A DNA stretch of 64,000 nt from Yponomeuta sedellus (GCA_934045075.1 OW203722.1:6543763-6607762), one strand, 5' to 3'; numbered from the stretch's first letter, positions 39,481 to 49,753 are shown. Numbers and translations: made by a program. The notes: generated by a model not told the origin, from the sequence alone.

Positions 39481-39665
39481 TGACTGCTTCGCTGGTCTAA
39501 CGGTGGCGGAATTGATTACCATCCCAGTGTTCAAGGGTAAAGTCCCAGGGGCCGCCGTCCTTTGATTTCTAAACTGACCTCAGTCTGTTTCATTTTTGTG
39601 CTGTCCTTATAACAGGGTATCGTAGTTAGGGACAAGTATTCATAGTGTGTGGATGTTGCTATATA
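39481..39665 (+). mobile_element. SINE-F
   Basis: Head GCTTCGCTGGTCTAACGGTG (box A) with a degenerate box B; body ACAGGGTATCGTAGTTAGGG. More diverged than the 10.7-kb copy. Confidence 0.65.
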
Positions 39666-40147
39666 TTTATAGTGTAGGCCCTAGGATACATTTTCAAACC
39701 AAGCTCCAAAGATATAATAAAAATATTCTTTAATACAAAGACAAAGCACAGAAATAAAACTTAATTTTTTTTAACAAAAAGCTTAGAGTAAAATTCCAGC
39801 CTACATTTTTAAATCCATCCATTGTAAGCCACTTCACGTAAACTGCCTACCTCTTTGTGACGTCACCCGAAAAAGAACCTCAGGTGGTCCTCAAGAAAAC
39901 CCTAACCGTAGCTTTTAATCCACATTATGCCCGAGCATGCGCCAACAGTTTTGCGCTAGTAACTCGGGGAAAAACTTATATTGTGAGTGGGACACGGAAC
40001 TACTTTGAGGTACTTCATACGTTATGAGACAAGGAGAAAACTATTGACGCTTTCTGTGTAAACTTAACCTCACTTGCTCCACACGACTAACGCGGAGATG
40101 AATAAGAAATCAAAATTTCAACGTAAATAATTTACATTCTGTATACA
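39666..40147. other. Unassigned sequence
   Basis: No element recognised. Confidence 0.35.
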
Positions 40148-40232
40148 TCCGGCGCTCATTAGGGGAGGGCTATGTCCAGCAGTGGACTAAAAATAATATT
40201 AGTATTGTACTAATATAGCCCGAAGAAGAAGA
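40148..40232 (+). mobile_element. RTE-1 3' tip
   Basis: CGGCGCTCATTAGGGGAGGG, CTATGTCCAGCAGTGGACTA and, after a small AT-rich insertion (AAAATAATATTAGTATTGTA), TAATATAGCCCGAAGAAGAA. Confidence 0.7.
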
Positions 40233-40645
40233 TACCTACATCCAAGACTAGTGCTTCTGCAAACGGGTTTATATTGTATTTCTTATATAAATTTTAAATA
40301 GAATAAATTGTAGTTTGATTTTGTTTTTTTATATTTTTCCTTAGTATTTACGTCTTATTGCATTTAATGTACATAACTGCGACTTAATGAAGGTTACGAG
40401 TTAAACTAGGTGACCATTTGAGAATCTAATTAAAGTATAAACTACTTACTGTAATGATACTTATTTATAATAGCTGGCCGGCGCAGCCGTCTAGTCAAGT
40501 TTTTTAAAGGAAATTGTTACGTTCAGTTTTAGGTGTCAGTTGAGATTGAGACCCATAAGGATAGAAATTTGATAAAAAAGACAAAATAAAAATATATTGT
40601 TGCTTTTAGATATTATTCAAGCAGCCGTATAATATCGTATAATAA
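40233..40645. other. Unassigned AT-rich sequence
   Basis: No element recognised. Confidence 0.35.
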
Positions 40646-40649
40646 CCGT

Positions 40650-40912
40650 AGTGGAACCAATAGCGTTAAGCAATAACAGGCGCGGTCAGGTTCGGGATGG
40701 GTGACCGTCCCATCCCCGTCCCGTTAAGCCATGTCAAAAGCCTTGTAGCCGGCTAGATAACTTCTGACAGTAAGGCCCGCCACTGTGTTATAATACTCCG
40801 CCAACCCGGACTAGACTTGACCCCCGTGGTGGAGTATGGCCAAACCTTTCTGCGATGCAGGAAGAGACCCGTGCCACAGCAGTGGGGGCATACATAGGGT
40901 GGTACTGAATTG
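40650..40912 (+). mobile_element. SINE-A with internal deletion
   Basis: The 5S-like head (GCGTTAAGCAATAACAGGCG, GGTTCGGGATGGGTGACCG) is joined to the body at GTTAAGCCATGTCAAAAGCC; about 70 bp including the CCTTGCGAAGCACG block are missing. Confidence 0.85.
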
Positions 40913-41371
40913 CTCATAATACCATTTTAGTAAGTAGAGTATGAGTTCCCCACAGTACGTATCCCTCCCGGAAAATTAGCTCCATGCGAGCAACAAACAA
41001 AAACGGGCTAACTGGACAGATCGCGTCGGCGACCCACCGCTGTGTCCGCTAATTGTGCGCGGGTAAAAACTGCGAAAAAATCCGCCCAACGAACGCTTGA
41101 CGTGACTTAACTTACTGCCGGGCGCTTGCGGGTAAAGTGATAAATTATAGCTACACGAGTGGGTTGGTTAACACTCCTCTGTCTTGTTTGCATAGTGAAA
41201 GCAAGCGCAAGGCTTACCTCGTTCATTGTGTGAGCCTGATGTGAAAATATAGTTTTCATCCCCCATCTCGGAAAGAGTATTTTTGCTCTTCGATATCTGA
41301 GCGCAAAAGCCGTTTTTATCCGCTAAAGAATAAAGCAAATTGAATTTATAACATCGTCTGCACTAAGTTTG
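40913..41371. other. GC-richer low-repeat segment
   Basis: CpG-containing stretches at 40975-41145; no repeat, coding or promoter signature that I can defend. Confidence 0.3.
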
Positions 41372-41585
41372 TGAATGAGCCGTTATCAGCATAAATTCAC
41401 AAAGCAATTCACAGATGGCGCTTACAAGCGTGGCCATAGAGGAACCGGAATACGGCTGTCAAAATTAATCTGCGCTGAGCAAAATGTGACAGACGTGTCG
41501 CTGTTCTTGTATGTGCACGCCAATAAGCGCCACCTATGAAGTGCTTTGCGAATTTGTTCAGAAAACGGCCCATTTAAGACATTTA
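41372..41585. mobile_element. MITE-5
   Basis: Imperfect terminal inverted repeats of about 50 bp. AATGAGCCGTTATC...CACAAAGCA...GATGGCGCTTA at 41383-41432 pairs with TAAGCGCCACCTATGAAGTG...CAGAAAACGGCCCATT at about 41524-41575. Confidence 0.65.
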
Positions 41586-41589
41586 AGAC

Positions 41590-41640
41590 CATTTGGACAT
41601 TAAAATTGTCCTTAGCATGGGTTAGTGCATTAATAGTAGA
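41590..41640 (+). mobile_element. SINE-B tail block only
   Basis: ATTAAAATTGTCCTTAGCAT followed by GGGTTAGTGCATTAATAG, without tRNA sequence. Confidence 0.65.
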
Positions 41641-41666
41641 TTGTTAACCCAGGGCTGTATGACATC

Positions 41667-41717
41667 AATTGCATATGAGGTTTTTGGCTAATTAGCCCGA
41701 GTATGCAATTGATGCTT
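41667..41717. repeat. Hairpin with nested stem
   Basis: CATCAATTGCATA pairs with TATGCAATTGATG 25 bases later; between them GGCTAATTAGCC is itself palindromic. Confidence 0.75.
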
Positions 41718-41719
41718 AC

Positions 41720-42260
41720 ACCCGAGGTAAACACTCTGCATTACATATCGATTGTGAGGTAAGTAAAAAAACAAGAAAGCAGGTTGACCTTTTTTTTGAC
41801 TTGACATTTTTCAAAATTTTTGAGAAAGAACTCCAAAACAGGAAAAAAAAATATTTTCGTGCCTACCTAGTCAACTGACTTTTTTACTCTTCACGATTTT
41901 ATGGCACGCAAGCGCGTCAAATCGTGCTGGCCAGTTTGATTTTTAAATCGATTTCAATCAACATACGATGTGACTGCGAAACAAATAGTTCGATATTTAA
42001 AATAAAATCTTTATAAATTCTAATATAAATTGTCTCGATTCCGATTCGAGTAAATAATCGATACCGAGAAAAAAATATTAACTTTTAAAAAATATTCTTC
42101 TTGCAGTATGAGTAAGACAGTTCTTTTTTCAAATTCCAAAACCTATGCTATAATGTTAACATTACATGGTATGTTTTGAAACCTATGCTGTAATGATATC
42201 CATACACCCCGGCATTCAGGGAAGTTAGTGACTACTTACAGAGCAAGAGATATGTAAAAA
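41720..42260. other. Unassigned AT-rich sequence
   Basis: A short imperfect duplication, AACCTATGCTATAATG...AACCTATGCTGTAATG, lies at 42140-42195; nothing else is recognised. Confidence 0.35.
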
Positions 42261-42261
42261 A

Positions 42262-42531
42262 ATATAATCATGTGGGTACAGTGATATCATTCCGATGTAA
42301 AAACCTAACTACAAAGTTGGTACTCGGGGCTGCAAGTGATGCAAATTACTTCAGCCAGATGTCGCTGCCTGTACGTAATACAGAGAATATTGTAAAGAGG
42401 TTCAAAATTTCACTGATGCCGGTGAGTCACCCAATAACTCAGTTGGAAAGAGCGCTTGCACGGATAGCCAGAGGTCGCAGGTTCGAATCCCGGCATGGGT
42501 GAAATTTTTAGCCCCTAAATAGGTTTTTAAA
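42262..42531 (+). mobile_element. SINE-B long unit
   Basis: Long leader (ATAATCATGTGGGTACAGTG), pseudo-tRNA with a changed D arm (ACCCAATAACTCAGTTGGAA) and end GGTTTTTAAA. It lies directly against a second copy of the MITE-5 right end. Confidence 0.85.
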
Positions 42532-42612
42532 GTCGTGTCGCTGTTCTTGTACACGCCAATAAGCACCACCTATAAAGTGCTTTGCGACTTTGAAAACGCC
42601 CCAATTAAGACA
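42532..42612. repeat. Second copy of the MITE-5 right end
   Basis: CGTGTCGCTGTTCTTGTA, CACGCCAATAAGCACCACCT and AAGTGCTTTGCGACTTTGAA match 41498-41575; the left half is absent. Confidence 0.7.
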
Positions 42613-42979
42613 TTTTTAAAACTGTTTACTTCTACCTCCATGGTGCCGCATTTGTCATACAACCTTTTTTAATTTGTTAACAAACTCAGACTTGGAACCT
42701 TTTTGGTGCGCGCGCCATTTTCTTTTCGCGTAATTTATAAGTATTTCAGTAATTTCCTCGTGGCATAAGAAAGTTACGTATTGTACTCGAGTGCAAAGAT
42801 TTTTTGCCTTTAATTTCTTTGATAACGATCAGAGTTCTAATTCTAAGTTTTAACTAATCTTGTATAACAAATAAATATTGTTTAAAATTCCACGAAACCA
42901 GAAGTGTAACTTACTTAGTTCTTTTTAAAAAAAATGAGACCATTTCTAACTTTTATTTAAAACTGAAATTCCCGGACCT
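42613..42979. other. Unassigned AT-rich sequence
   Basis: No element recognised. Confidence 0.35.
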
Positions 42980-43145
42980 CATAGTTGGGCCATTGTTTGA
43001 ACACTTCAGGCACTAGGATTTCCTCACGATGTTTTCCTGCACAGTTAGGGAGTGGTATTGCTCCTTTAACTTACAAATGTACATAACTTAATAAAGAAAG
43101 TTATTGGTACATCCCGGGATTCAAACCTACGCTATGAGCACTTTT
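42980..43145 (-). mobile_element. SINE-E, 5' two thirds
   Basis: Minus strand: head T-arm region TAGGTTTGAATCCCGGGATG, then CAATAACTTTCTTTATTAAG and TAACTGTGCAGGAAAACATC. Confidence 0.7.
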
Positions 43146-43180
43146 GTTTTTCCTTTGTCTACTCTTAAGGTGGCGCCTCA

Positions 43181-43265
43181 CGAAGCAAATCCCATACAAA
43201 CGTAGTTCGTGGTCGTTTGAAGTTAAAGTTTATAACCGAACTGCGTTTGTAAGGGAATCGCTTCG
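43181..43265. repeat. Imperfect 29-bp hairpin
   Basis: CGAAGCAAATCCCATACAAA plus CGTAGTTCG pairs with 43237-43265 with a few mismatches. A half-copy of one arm is at 25325. Confidence 0.65.
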
Positions 43266-43688
43266 TCTTCATACAAGAAATTACATTTCCGACCTCCGCT
43301 CCTTGTTTACCCTAGAATCAAGCACCGTGCATCGCGAAGAATTGTCCGCTTAAAATTCCCCGAAAAGACGCCGAATGGCAAATTGCAAAACTAAAACGTC
43401 AACCATAAATTCAATACCAACGAACGTAATACGGTCACAAAAGCAGAGAAGTCAAAGGTTGGCCCGCGTTAGAGACGAAACAAGGTAAAGTCGGCTCCAT
43501 TTCAATGTCCCACAGAAGTACGCAAACCGCTACCTAGATCTAACTATATCTAGAAGTTTATCTTCTACTAAATATACCCACGTCTTTTGGGCCAGGCTGA
43601 AGAGAAACAATAAACACCTTCGCCTTTGAACATGTAAGTATTTTCTTTTATTTCTTTATAGTGTTTTTCGTAAAGAATAAAGTAAAGT
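43266..43688. other. Unassigned sequence
   Basis: No element recognised. Confidence 0.35.
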
Positions 43689-43689
43689 G

Positions 43690-43822
43690 GGAAGGAGGGC
43701 GGTGCTTTGACTAACCGCATGGTGCTTGTGGGGTTTTGGCGGAATTTAGCAAAGTAATTTTTACATTTTATTGCTATCTATTATGCATTTCCGCAAAGTA
43801 ACGCCTGATTCCATATAGTATA
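43690..43822. mobile_element. MITE-2, partial copy
   Basis: GAAGGAGGGCGGTGCTTTGA, GGCGGAATTTAGCAAAGTAA and AAGTAACGCCTGATTCCATA match 19410-19540; the left terminal repeat is absent. Confidence 0.75.
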
Positions 43823-45059
43823 AAGTAAACACCATTAAATAAAGCAAAGTAAAGATTAAAGAGAAGAAGAAAAAACATTTATTATAGACACAGTACACAC
43901 ACCACTGTACATTTATTGCTACTAACTTTTGGGTGAAAGACGTCACAAACATGTCAATACACACACGGGGTCTATTGCATATCGAGAACAACACAAAACA
44001 TATAGAATTATCAAAGAACCACCTTACAAAGTAAAGGGCCGTTACACTTGTGGCGAGCACATGTCACCTCTGCGCGCGCACTACAAACTCCAACATTCTT
44101 GCATCGCGCAATCAAAGTGTTTCACATGACATGCCATAAAATATAACGTCCGACTAACAACAGTTAGACCGGTCGTCCCCTGGCATACAATCTGCCTGGC
44201 AGGAAATTTCCCTTTACAGTGGAAGAGCACGATCACCAGCTCTTCCCTATATACAAAAACACCCGGCTGCATAAAAAAAACAGTTTCATTATTTTTATAT
44301 ACCTAGTGTCACTCTCACAGTTAAGACATATCGAACGACACCTCTCAAGGTAAAATCCGTTTAGGCTGCAGAACGTAAGAAAGAATTATACATACATACA
44401 ACATGACCCTCTCTTTTGTGCAATCGGGTAAAAACAAGACATTCTCTTTTTTTTAAACCACCAATAGGACCTCAACATTTGAAATCGTCTTATATTGATG
44501 TATTTAAGCCAATTCTGTATTTTTCTGCAAGAAGCCCGTGGCCAGGAGTGGAATCATAAAGGCTGTACTATTATAAATGGTACTATTGCTGCACAGAGTA
44601 ATGTAACTGATACAGAGCGTAGCGCGCGCGGCCAACATGAAAATTTAAATTTTATAGCGCGTCAACCGCCACCTCTAGTCGGGGCGCAATTTGTCACGTG
44701 TAACTCCGGCGACGGGCAGAGGGCGCGGTGACAGCCGAAGAAACGCTCAGCCACCTCGTAAAGGCTGATTTACATTGGTGCACTGTTTCTGTGATGTTGA
44801 GTTCTATTACACAAGTAGCTATGCCCCGCGGTGTTACCCGCGGTTTATCGATTTTCCCATGAGAACAAGATATTTTCCCGCAGTAAACGTAGTTATGTGT
44901 TAATGCAGGGTGTCAGCTAACTCCACAACAAATTTTATTGAAGTCGCTCCACCCGCTTAGACGTGAAAAAGTAACAAACATACACACTCACAAACTTTAG
45001 CCTTTATAATATTGGTGTGATAGTGTGATATATAATATATATAGGGTGATGTGATAATG
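43823..45059. other. Unassigned sequence
   Basis: GAAGAAGAAAAAACATTTAT at 43863 looks like a reverse-strand LINE 3' end with its tail. A GC-rich patch at 44600-44735 contains CACGTG at 44695 and a 78-codon ORF without motif. Nothing else is recognised. Confidence 0.3.
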
Positions 45060-45198
45060 TTATTTACACTACGCGTGCCCACCGCGGATTGTCAATTTCA
45101 AGCGCAGCTCAGAAAGGCTCAGACGTTCAGATTTCCTCACGATGTTTTCCTTCAAAGCTAGCTAGCGGTATTGCTACCGTATTGTGCCGCTACATAAA

Positions 45199-45430
45199 TC
45201 GCACCCTCAGAACAAAAGAGGCCTAAGTAAAAAAATAGTGAAATTTAGTTACAATCATAAAGAGACATAAAAAGGTATGCCGTGGACGGAAGATTCGCTA
45301 TGCTCTTTTTTACCATAAGTGCCTTTGTTTTACTATTCATCGGATAGAACATACCTTTTTATGTCTCTCTATGATTTTAACTTAATTTTACTATTTTTTG
45401 ACTTAGGCCTCTTTCGTTCTGAGGGTGCGA
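45199..45430. mobile_element. MITE-6
   Basis: Terminal inverted repeats of about 80 bp: TCGCACCCTCAGAACAAAAG...AAAAAGGTATG (45199-45279) against 45348-45430. Core of about 70 bp. No clear TSD could be read. Confidence 0.8.
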
Positions 45431-45486
45431 AATGTTTTATCTATCTTATCTATATATCTGTCTGTAACTTTAAAAGTGTACATTGA

Positions 45487-45571
45487 CTTTGTTTTCTGTT
45501 ATTTATTATGTGTACGGTTGTACAAGCGTAAGCTGTACAACCGTACACATAATAAATAACAGAAAACAAAG
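45487..45571. repeat. Perfect 38-bp palindrome
   Basis: CTTTGTTTTCTGTTATTTAT...GGTTGTACA at 45487-45524 is the exact reverse complement of 45534-45571; 9-base centre AGCGTAAGC. The outermost bases (CTTTGTTTTCT) coincide with SINE-E sequence, so the palindrome replaces part of that SINE. Confidence 0.9.
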
Positions 45572-45870
45572 CCATTGGTGCATGCCTGCACTGAGAAACG
45601 AACCTGGCAATACCAGATAGTATTTGCAGCTACTCTCTCTGAGAATAGGCCTGTGCGCTGCACGTTTAAAGGCTACATAAAAAAAAAATTACTGGCCATG
45701 TCCGCGGCTTTCCACGCGTGGGCTTCAAAAAAAACAGTAGACGATGACATCTCTGGTCTATAAACTATATTTTTGCTAAAGCATCACGTCTGGTCCGTTA
45801 CTATATTGCGTTATGAAAGAAAGACAAGTCCCTACTTGTGTTTCTTTCTTATAAAATGTACAATTTCTAA

Positions 45871-46014
45871 CAGTCATCTCTTTAATTTTCTCTCTGTAAG
45901 AAACATCCTCTTAGTTCAAGGAATATTCTATAAAAAGAATTAGCCAAATCAGTTCAGCTGCTCTCGAGATTTGTTCTTACCAACACATTCAGCGATTCAT
46001 TTTTATTGTATAGA
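45871..46014 (-). mobile_element. Helitron, 5' part
   Basis: The minus strand begins TCTATACAATAAAAATGAAT and continues CGCTGAATGTGTTGGTAAGA; same family as 4.7-5.07 kb. It is truncated before the 3' hairpin and CTAG end. Confidence 0.75.
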
Positions 46015-46134
46015 TTTCAAATTTTGTATGTATGTATGGATGTTTGTTACTTAATCAAACCAGAAAGTAGAACGGATAGAAATGAAATTCGGGACAGAAA
46101 TAGATCAGACTGGAATAGCACATAGTCTTCTTTT

Positions 46135-46275
46135 TACCCGACTGCAGCGAAGCCCAAAAGGAGGGTAATGTGTTTAGTGCGTATTTACCCGACTGCAGCG
46201 AAGCCCAAAAGGAGGGTAATGTGTTTTTACCCGACTGCAGCGAAGCCCAAAAGGAGGGTAATGTGTTTAGTGCGT
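46135..46275 (+). repeat. Three tandem copies of a CCCGACTGCAGCGAAGCCC unit
   Basis: Unit ACCCGACTGCAGCGAAGCCC AAAAGGAGGGTAATGTG occurs at about 46136, 46187 and 46227. The spacer AGTGCGTA follows units 1 and 3 but not 2, so the spacing is uneven (about 51 then 40 bp). The related start ACCCGACTGCAGTGATAAAT is found in the 49.3-kb long inverted repeat. Confidence 0.8.
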
Positions 46276-46716
46276 ATGTATGTATGTAAGTATGTCCGAT
46301 TCTATGTTCCCTCATAACTCCTTAACCAATGGTCAGATTTTGTTAAACAAGGTGTCATTCGATTCGGCATTCTTGCGCGGGTGTCATAGGCTATATAAAA
46401 TCATAATTATGCGATCAGAACCGTGACGAAAAATAAAATTCGTTAAGAAGCTTATGGCGCTGTTATATTTAGTTTATTGAATTCGAATACTAATTTTATT
46501 GAACTACCCCTAACAGGTGTGAAATATTTAAAACAGAATTTTGCGGATGACGTAGGTTACATAAAATCAGCATTAATAGAGAACCAACGGAACAAAAAAT
46601 AACATTTACTGCTAAGCAATTAAAGTACCACTTTTAGCCACTTGATGGCGCTGCTATATTTTATTTATTCTAATACATGTGTATACATAATTTCGGCTTT
46701 GGTCTACATGTAAAAA

Positions 46717-46762
46717 TTTTAATTAAATGAATGATCTAGAAGGATCATTCATTTAATTAAAA
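46717..46762. repeat. Perfect 20-bp hairpin
   Basis: TTTTAATTAAATGAATGATC at 46717-46736 pairs with 46743-46762; loop TAGAAG. It lies at the junction of the two 280-bp blocks. Confidence 0.85.
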
Positions 46763-46892
46763 AATATAATTTTGTTTAACTACGCCTAACACGTGCAAAG
46801 TATTTAAAAGAGAATTTTGCGGGTGTCGTTGATTACATAAAATCAGCATTAACAAACGCAACACAAATAATATTCACTTCTAAGTAATTAAA

Positions 46893-47235
46893 GTACTGTA
46901 GCATTTGTTCCTCTACCCAACCACAGATGGCGCTGTTTGTGTTCTAAATTGCGGTATGGTTTTGTCCGAAGGCCCTACATAATATTAAACAAAATTGGAT
47001 AGTATTTGAGCACTCGACCAATCACTTCGACCAATACTGACTGTCCACTAATAATTGGCACGACTAGTGACGTAGGTAATATACCTCGCTTTGCGCTGTG
47101 GTGCGAGTAGTACAGTTACTAATCCGTAATCCTTAGTAAGTTTCATATTGCTTCAATAAATAGATCCCTAAGTACGTGCTGTAGTGCTGAAACAACGTTT
47201 CTCTTCTTGTCTGCTGAAACCCTGTCCTACAGTAC
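46893..47235 (+). mobile_element. Solo LTR with 4-bp TSD
   Basis: The 335-bp insertion 46897-47231 begins TGTAGCATTTG and ends TGTCCTACA, i.e. TG...CA with 5-bp inverted ends TGTAG/CTACA, flanked by GTAC on both sides. The undisturbed paralogous site AAAGTACCACTTTTAG at 46622-46637 shows the empty state. AATAAA near 47156 gives plus orientation. The 4-bp TSD fits Gypsy-type elements; no internal coding region remains. Confidence 0.8.
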
Positions 47236-47335
47236 CACTTTTAGCCACTAGATGGCGCTGGCATATATTTATTCTAGTACATGTATAAATTTACATAATA
47301 TCAGCTTTGCTCTACATGTAAACAAACCGTCTATA

Positions 47336-47455
47336 GAAACGGTATAAGTGCTGAAAGAAATAATGCCTATAAAGTGTTTATTTCTTTCTACGCCATTCGT
47401 TTATCTCATTAATTTAAGAAATATCAACCTCATAGGGGGTAATAATACATTACTG
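47336..47455. other. Unassigned short stretch
   Basis: No element recognised. Confidence 0.3.
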
Positions 47456-47577
47456 CAGAGGCCGAGAAGTAAGGGATTGCTGGAAAGGTTTGGGATTGAC
47501 GGCCGAGTCGTAGACGAGGCCGTCTAGAACGAGTCCTGCAATCCCTGTTCCGGCCGAGGATTGTATAATGCTTTTCT
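47456..47577. repeat. CpG-rich nested hairpin
   Basis: Outer imperfect stem: CAGAGGCCGAGAAGTAAGGG with ATTGCTGG against CCTGCAATCCCTGTTCCGGC with CGAGGATTG. Inner stem: GACGGCC (47499-47505) against GGCCGTC (47519-47525) around GAGTCGTAGACGA. Flanks are ATACATTACT and GTATAATG. Confidence 0.7.
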
Positions 47578-48469
47578 CAAACAATGCGAGGAAATATTAA
47601 TATTAAAATAATTACTAGGTAATAAAGAAATAATAGTTTAGTTTGCCGCCTTTTTTATTTTTTAAATACACTAACACATTTGAGCACCATGTTTAACCGC
47701 ACAAAAACCAATACCATAGATTGTTTTTTTTAATCTTGCAAGTATGCTTACATAACTTAGTAGGTGGTTGGCTGTATGTAATTTTTCCTTGGTCAGTTTA
47801 ATTTTAGTAAGTAAATTTAAAAAGTTAGAGCAGCGGACGGTAATGGATTTTCATACTTACGAGTACTTTACTGGCTTAGGCCAGTAAAGTGAGGCGGGAG
47901 CCATAAAAGAGAAACTTTGTGGCTTTATTTCATGGTAATAACACAAACATTTCCGAGTATGTTTGAGAAAAAATAATTAATTTCTTAACACTGATATTAA
48001 TTTCCTACTGACACTTAGACCAAAACTAACTGAACAAAATATATAAAGTGTAGCATGTAACTCCTTTTCCCCTGTGCGGTCATAGTCAGACAAGCTGGGT
48101 TCAAAGAAGAAACAATAAATGATAAAAAAATATTTGAACGCTCTCACTGGTAACCGAAGACGGATCCTCCGTGACCTCGTATCGTAGGACCCATGAAATT
48201 TAAAAAAATTCTAGCTCTATTCATCTTAGCGAATTTTATCTCGTTTCCTCCGAAAATAAGATTATAATTTTGTGTTAGGTTTCCTGTTCACTTGTGACAC
48301 CAAAGATTGCTTATCTACACCTAAATATTCAGTAAAATTTTTTAATGCTTTAGGGGGCCACCTCAAGATGAATTTGTTATAGTTTCATTTTAATACCGGT
48401 AATATTTTGGCATTCAGAAAACCAAGATTTTGTATGTCTCCACGCCCATGCCACAACTCTAAATAACTA
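47578..48469. other. Unassigned, with an 11-bp hairpin
   Basis: ACTTTACTGGC at 47865-47875 pairs with GCCAGTAAAGT at 47880-47890. The rest is AT-rich and unassigned. Confidence 0.4.
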
Positions 48470-48860
48470 CGCCAGGCCGAAGGCCGAGCCCCATCATGCG
48501 GGTGCGAGCAATTTTGCCGCGACGAGGTTGAAGGCCGAGCTCAATACAGGTCGCGGCACAGCCGAAGGCTGTGAAGCGGGCTAGAGGTATACTCCCACGG
48601 CGATTCGAAATGCTGAGCTCTATTTACGCTGATGCCAAATGGAGAGACTATTAGCGCGGCCGAAGGCCGCGACAGTTACTTAAAGTTGTTGTTAGGAGGA
48701 AACCTGTCGCGCCTTTGTACAGGCCGCAGCTGAAGGCTCAGACCATTTATGTTCCCATTTACAAGTCCTTATCCTAAGTAATTAGCGAGACCGAAGACTG
48801 GGCCCAGCAATGCAAGCACGAAGAATTCTACTCTGGAGATGTCGAAAGCTGAGCGCCGTT
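48470..48860 (+). repeat. Array of C(GAA)G mini-hairpin motifs
   Basis: Motifs GGCCGAAGGCC (about 48475), GGTTGAAGGCCGAGC (48526), AGCCGAAGGCT (48561), GCGGCCGAAGGCCGC (48656), CAGCTGAAGGCTCAG (48728), GACCGAAGACTGGG (48788) and GTCGAAAGCTGAGC (48841) recur at irregular spacing. Each can form a short stem closed by a C-GAA-G turn. Confidence 0.7.
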
Positions 48861-49306
48861 CAGGTCGAAGAGATAATTCGTGACTATTCCAGTCCCCACC
48901 TACAATCGTTAACATTAAATAACTAGGTGCAGTGGAGCGTTTTTAGACTACGCAAAAAACAGACAATTTATGTAAGGATAATAAAGAAAAAAATCTGTCG
49001 TTTCCTTTGCAAATATTTTAGATAGTTTAACACCATTAGACCATATTCATTATACTAGCTAAAAAATATCGTACGACATAAATTTTTAATGCAGGCAGGT
49101 GGTACCTATGACTATATCAAACAAGTATATCAGTAAAAATATTTATGATTTGCCGAGACATGTCCATTGTCGAACAAAAGAAAATAAAGCAATAAACTAA
49201 AATTCATTCAGGAAATAAAATAATATAACGATTTAAAGCATGTAAACAGAACAGATGGACCTTTAAATTTTATCGTTTTACTGAGTCACTAAAAGGTCAA
49301 AAATAA
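48861..49306. other. AT-rich stretch, nothing recognised
   Basis: No element recognised. Confidence 0.35.
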
Positions 49307-49753
49307 AAAAAATATTTAAAAAAATAAAAGAACCCGACTGCAGTGATAAATCAACTGAAAGGGAAAAAATAAGATAATTTTATTTTCAAATGCTAATGTC
49401 GAATCAGAAGAGTTCATGCTGCTTTACTTGAGGGACCAAATAATATAACTTTATAAGCATTATTTGCTCAAACTGTTGCATTTATTATTTTATATAAAAT
49501 GATGCAGTCGGGACCCATTACTGTTTGTTTAAAGTTCTCTAATGGGTCCCGACTGCATCATTTTATATAAAATAATAAATGCAACAGTTTGAGCAAATAA
49601 TGCTTATAAAGTTATATTATTTGGTCCCTCAAGTAAAGCAGCATGAACTCTTCTGATTCGACATTAGCATTTGAAAATAAAATTATCTTATTTTTTCCCT
49701 TTCAGTTGATTTATCACTGCAGTCGGGTTCTTTTATTTTTTTAAATATTTTTT
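49307..49753. repeat. Perfect inverted repeat, 214-bp arms
   Basis: 49307-49520 is the exact reverse complement of 49540-49753, with a 19-base spacer. Near the outer end the arm contains ACCCGACTGCAGTGATAAAT; at the inner end GATGCAGTCGGGACCCATTA. So each arm is bracketed by related GACTGCA/TGCAGTC motifs. No ORF or TSD is visible. It could be a very recent foldback element, a hairpin-mediated duplication, or an assembly artefact. Confidence 0.95.

Larger units (their letters stand above)
45060..45690 (-). mobile_element. SINE-E interrupted by MITE-6 and a palindrome
   Basis: Minus-strand 3' part at 45060-45190 (CCACCGCGGATTGTCAATTT, CTCACGATGTTTTCCTTC) and 5'/head part at 45571-45640 (GCCATTGGTGCATGCCTGCA). 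A separate 3'-end block (CTCTCTCTGAGAATAGGCCT) at 45630-45685 belongs to another copy. Confidence 0.6.
46290..47335. repeat. Duplicated block of about 280 bp, one copy split by a solo LTR
   Basis: 46500-46715 and 46778-46896 plus 47232-47335 share, in order, CTA.CCCTAACA.GTG.AA.TATTTAAAA.AGAATTTTGCGG-type sequence, ACATAAAATCAGCATTAA, AATTAAAGTACCACTTTTAG and GGTCTACATGTAAA. The second copy resumes after 47231 exactly where it stopped at 46896. Confidence 0.8.

Noticed and set aside
44495..44731. 78-codon ORF with CpG-rich 3' half and a CACGTG site
   Set aside because: No start context, domain or splice evidence; a single E-box is expected by chance.
46055..46315. 86-codon ORF with repeated LPSFWASLQSGK
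   Set aside because: It is the minus-strand translation of the CCCGACTGCAGCGAAGCCC tandem units.
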